Of a stretch of DNA of 64,000 nucleotides, positions 63,842-64,000 are shown one piece after another. The DNA is taken from assembly GCA_030323885.1 (NCBI GenBank), contig CM059193.1, positions 56,572,749-56,636,748 of the forward strand, given 5' to 3'. How positions within the stretch are numbered: position 1 is the stretch's first letter; every line of letters starts with the position of its first letter. The notes beneath the pieces are model-generated. The model ran no database searches and was not told the origin of the DNA. It saw nothing but the letters and a program-made list of their open reading frames with translations. The DNA is from Branchipolynoe longqiensis. Its lineage: Eukaryota > Annelida > Polychaeta > Phyllodocida > Polynoidae. The position numbers and the translations under genes are program-made.

Positions 63842-63842
63842 G

Positions 63843-64000
63843 TAAATGGGCGAGCTAACAAGGCATATTTCTTAGTGTTATATGTATGGGTACTTAATAA
63901 ACAACCGGCTTCGCCATAGTCGGTGAGACAGCAATGACACAAAGATCCTTCTCCGCTCCCCCTCCCCTTCCCTCATCCCCCCCCACACAACCCATATCTG
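63843..64000. other. No feature recognised at right edge
   Basis: C-rich end (CCCCTCCCC) with no frame; would be intron if the preceding exon is real. Confidence 0.4.

Overview
This window is eukaryotic, gene-poor and built almost entirely from repeats: tRNA-derived SINEs, 3' ends of LINEs, non-autonomous DNA transposons nested in one another, minisatellites and one long satellite. There is no operon structure, no rRNA and no intact tRNA gene. A marine mollusc, probably a gastropod, is the best guess. The reason is a SINE at 12763-13083 whose body closely resembles, as I remember it, a SINE common in gastropod genomes. This was not checked against a database.

Names used below. SINE-A has a tRNA-like head, a body and a CCAACC tail (tail T2). 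Its short form, SINE-As, has the same head but another tail (T1). SINE-B has a different tRNA-like head and ends in T1 or T3. SINE-C, SINE-D and SINE-E are further tRNA-derived families. The GAT-element is a retroposon ending in (GAT)n. T4 is a retroelement 3' end resembling T1, with an AATAAA signal. The TTAA-MITE is a ~340-400 bp element with terminal repeats and TTAA ends. The CTGTCAC clan is a set of terminal-inverted-repeat elements with mostly TWA target duplications (PIF/Harbinger-like). MS115 is a dispersed ~115-bp minisatellite unit.

Layout. 1-5700: SINE pieces, TTAA-MITEs and a three-level nest (TTAA-MITE, then a 1.3-kb element, then a 680-bp CTGTCAC element). 5737-6850 (-): a broken gag-like reading frame. 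7000-14300: dense SINEs, a CTGTCAC element (10777-11746), and a gastropod-type SINE followed by a LINE 3' end. 14400-22500: more TTAA-MITEs and TA-targeted DNA elements. 22494-25440: a 122-bp array, then a candidate promoter with a possible first exon (24115-24320, +), then a 52-bp array. 25500-34170: SINE-C composites, LINE ends, a GTAAGT array and a 29-bp minisatellite. 34180-35720: a CpG-rich island holding the best gene-start candidate, on the minus strand (ATG at 34361, signal-peptide-like start, consensus splice donor at 34312). 35760-51010: SINEs, G-rich arrays and pogo-like elements. 51136-53369: a large CTGTCAC element with a smaller one inside it. 55401-56785: the largest protein-coding remnant, a 5'-truncated LINE reverse transcriptase. 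58773-63612: a 40-bp satellite interrupted by an RNase H-type LINE. The right edge has an RFX X-box just upstream of a possible tiny first exon.

No complete host gene can be shown. The three gene starts are inferences from short signals; the remainder of each gene was not found. The repeats interact as expected of a transposon community: LINE 3' ends probably mobilise SINEs through shared 3' hairpins, and small DNA elements insert into each other and into TA-rich sites.
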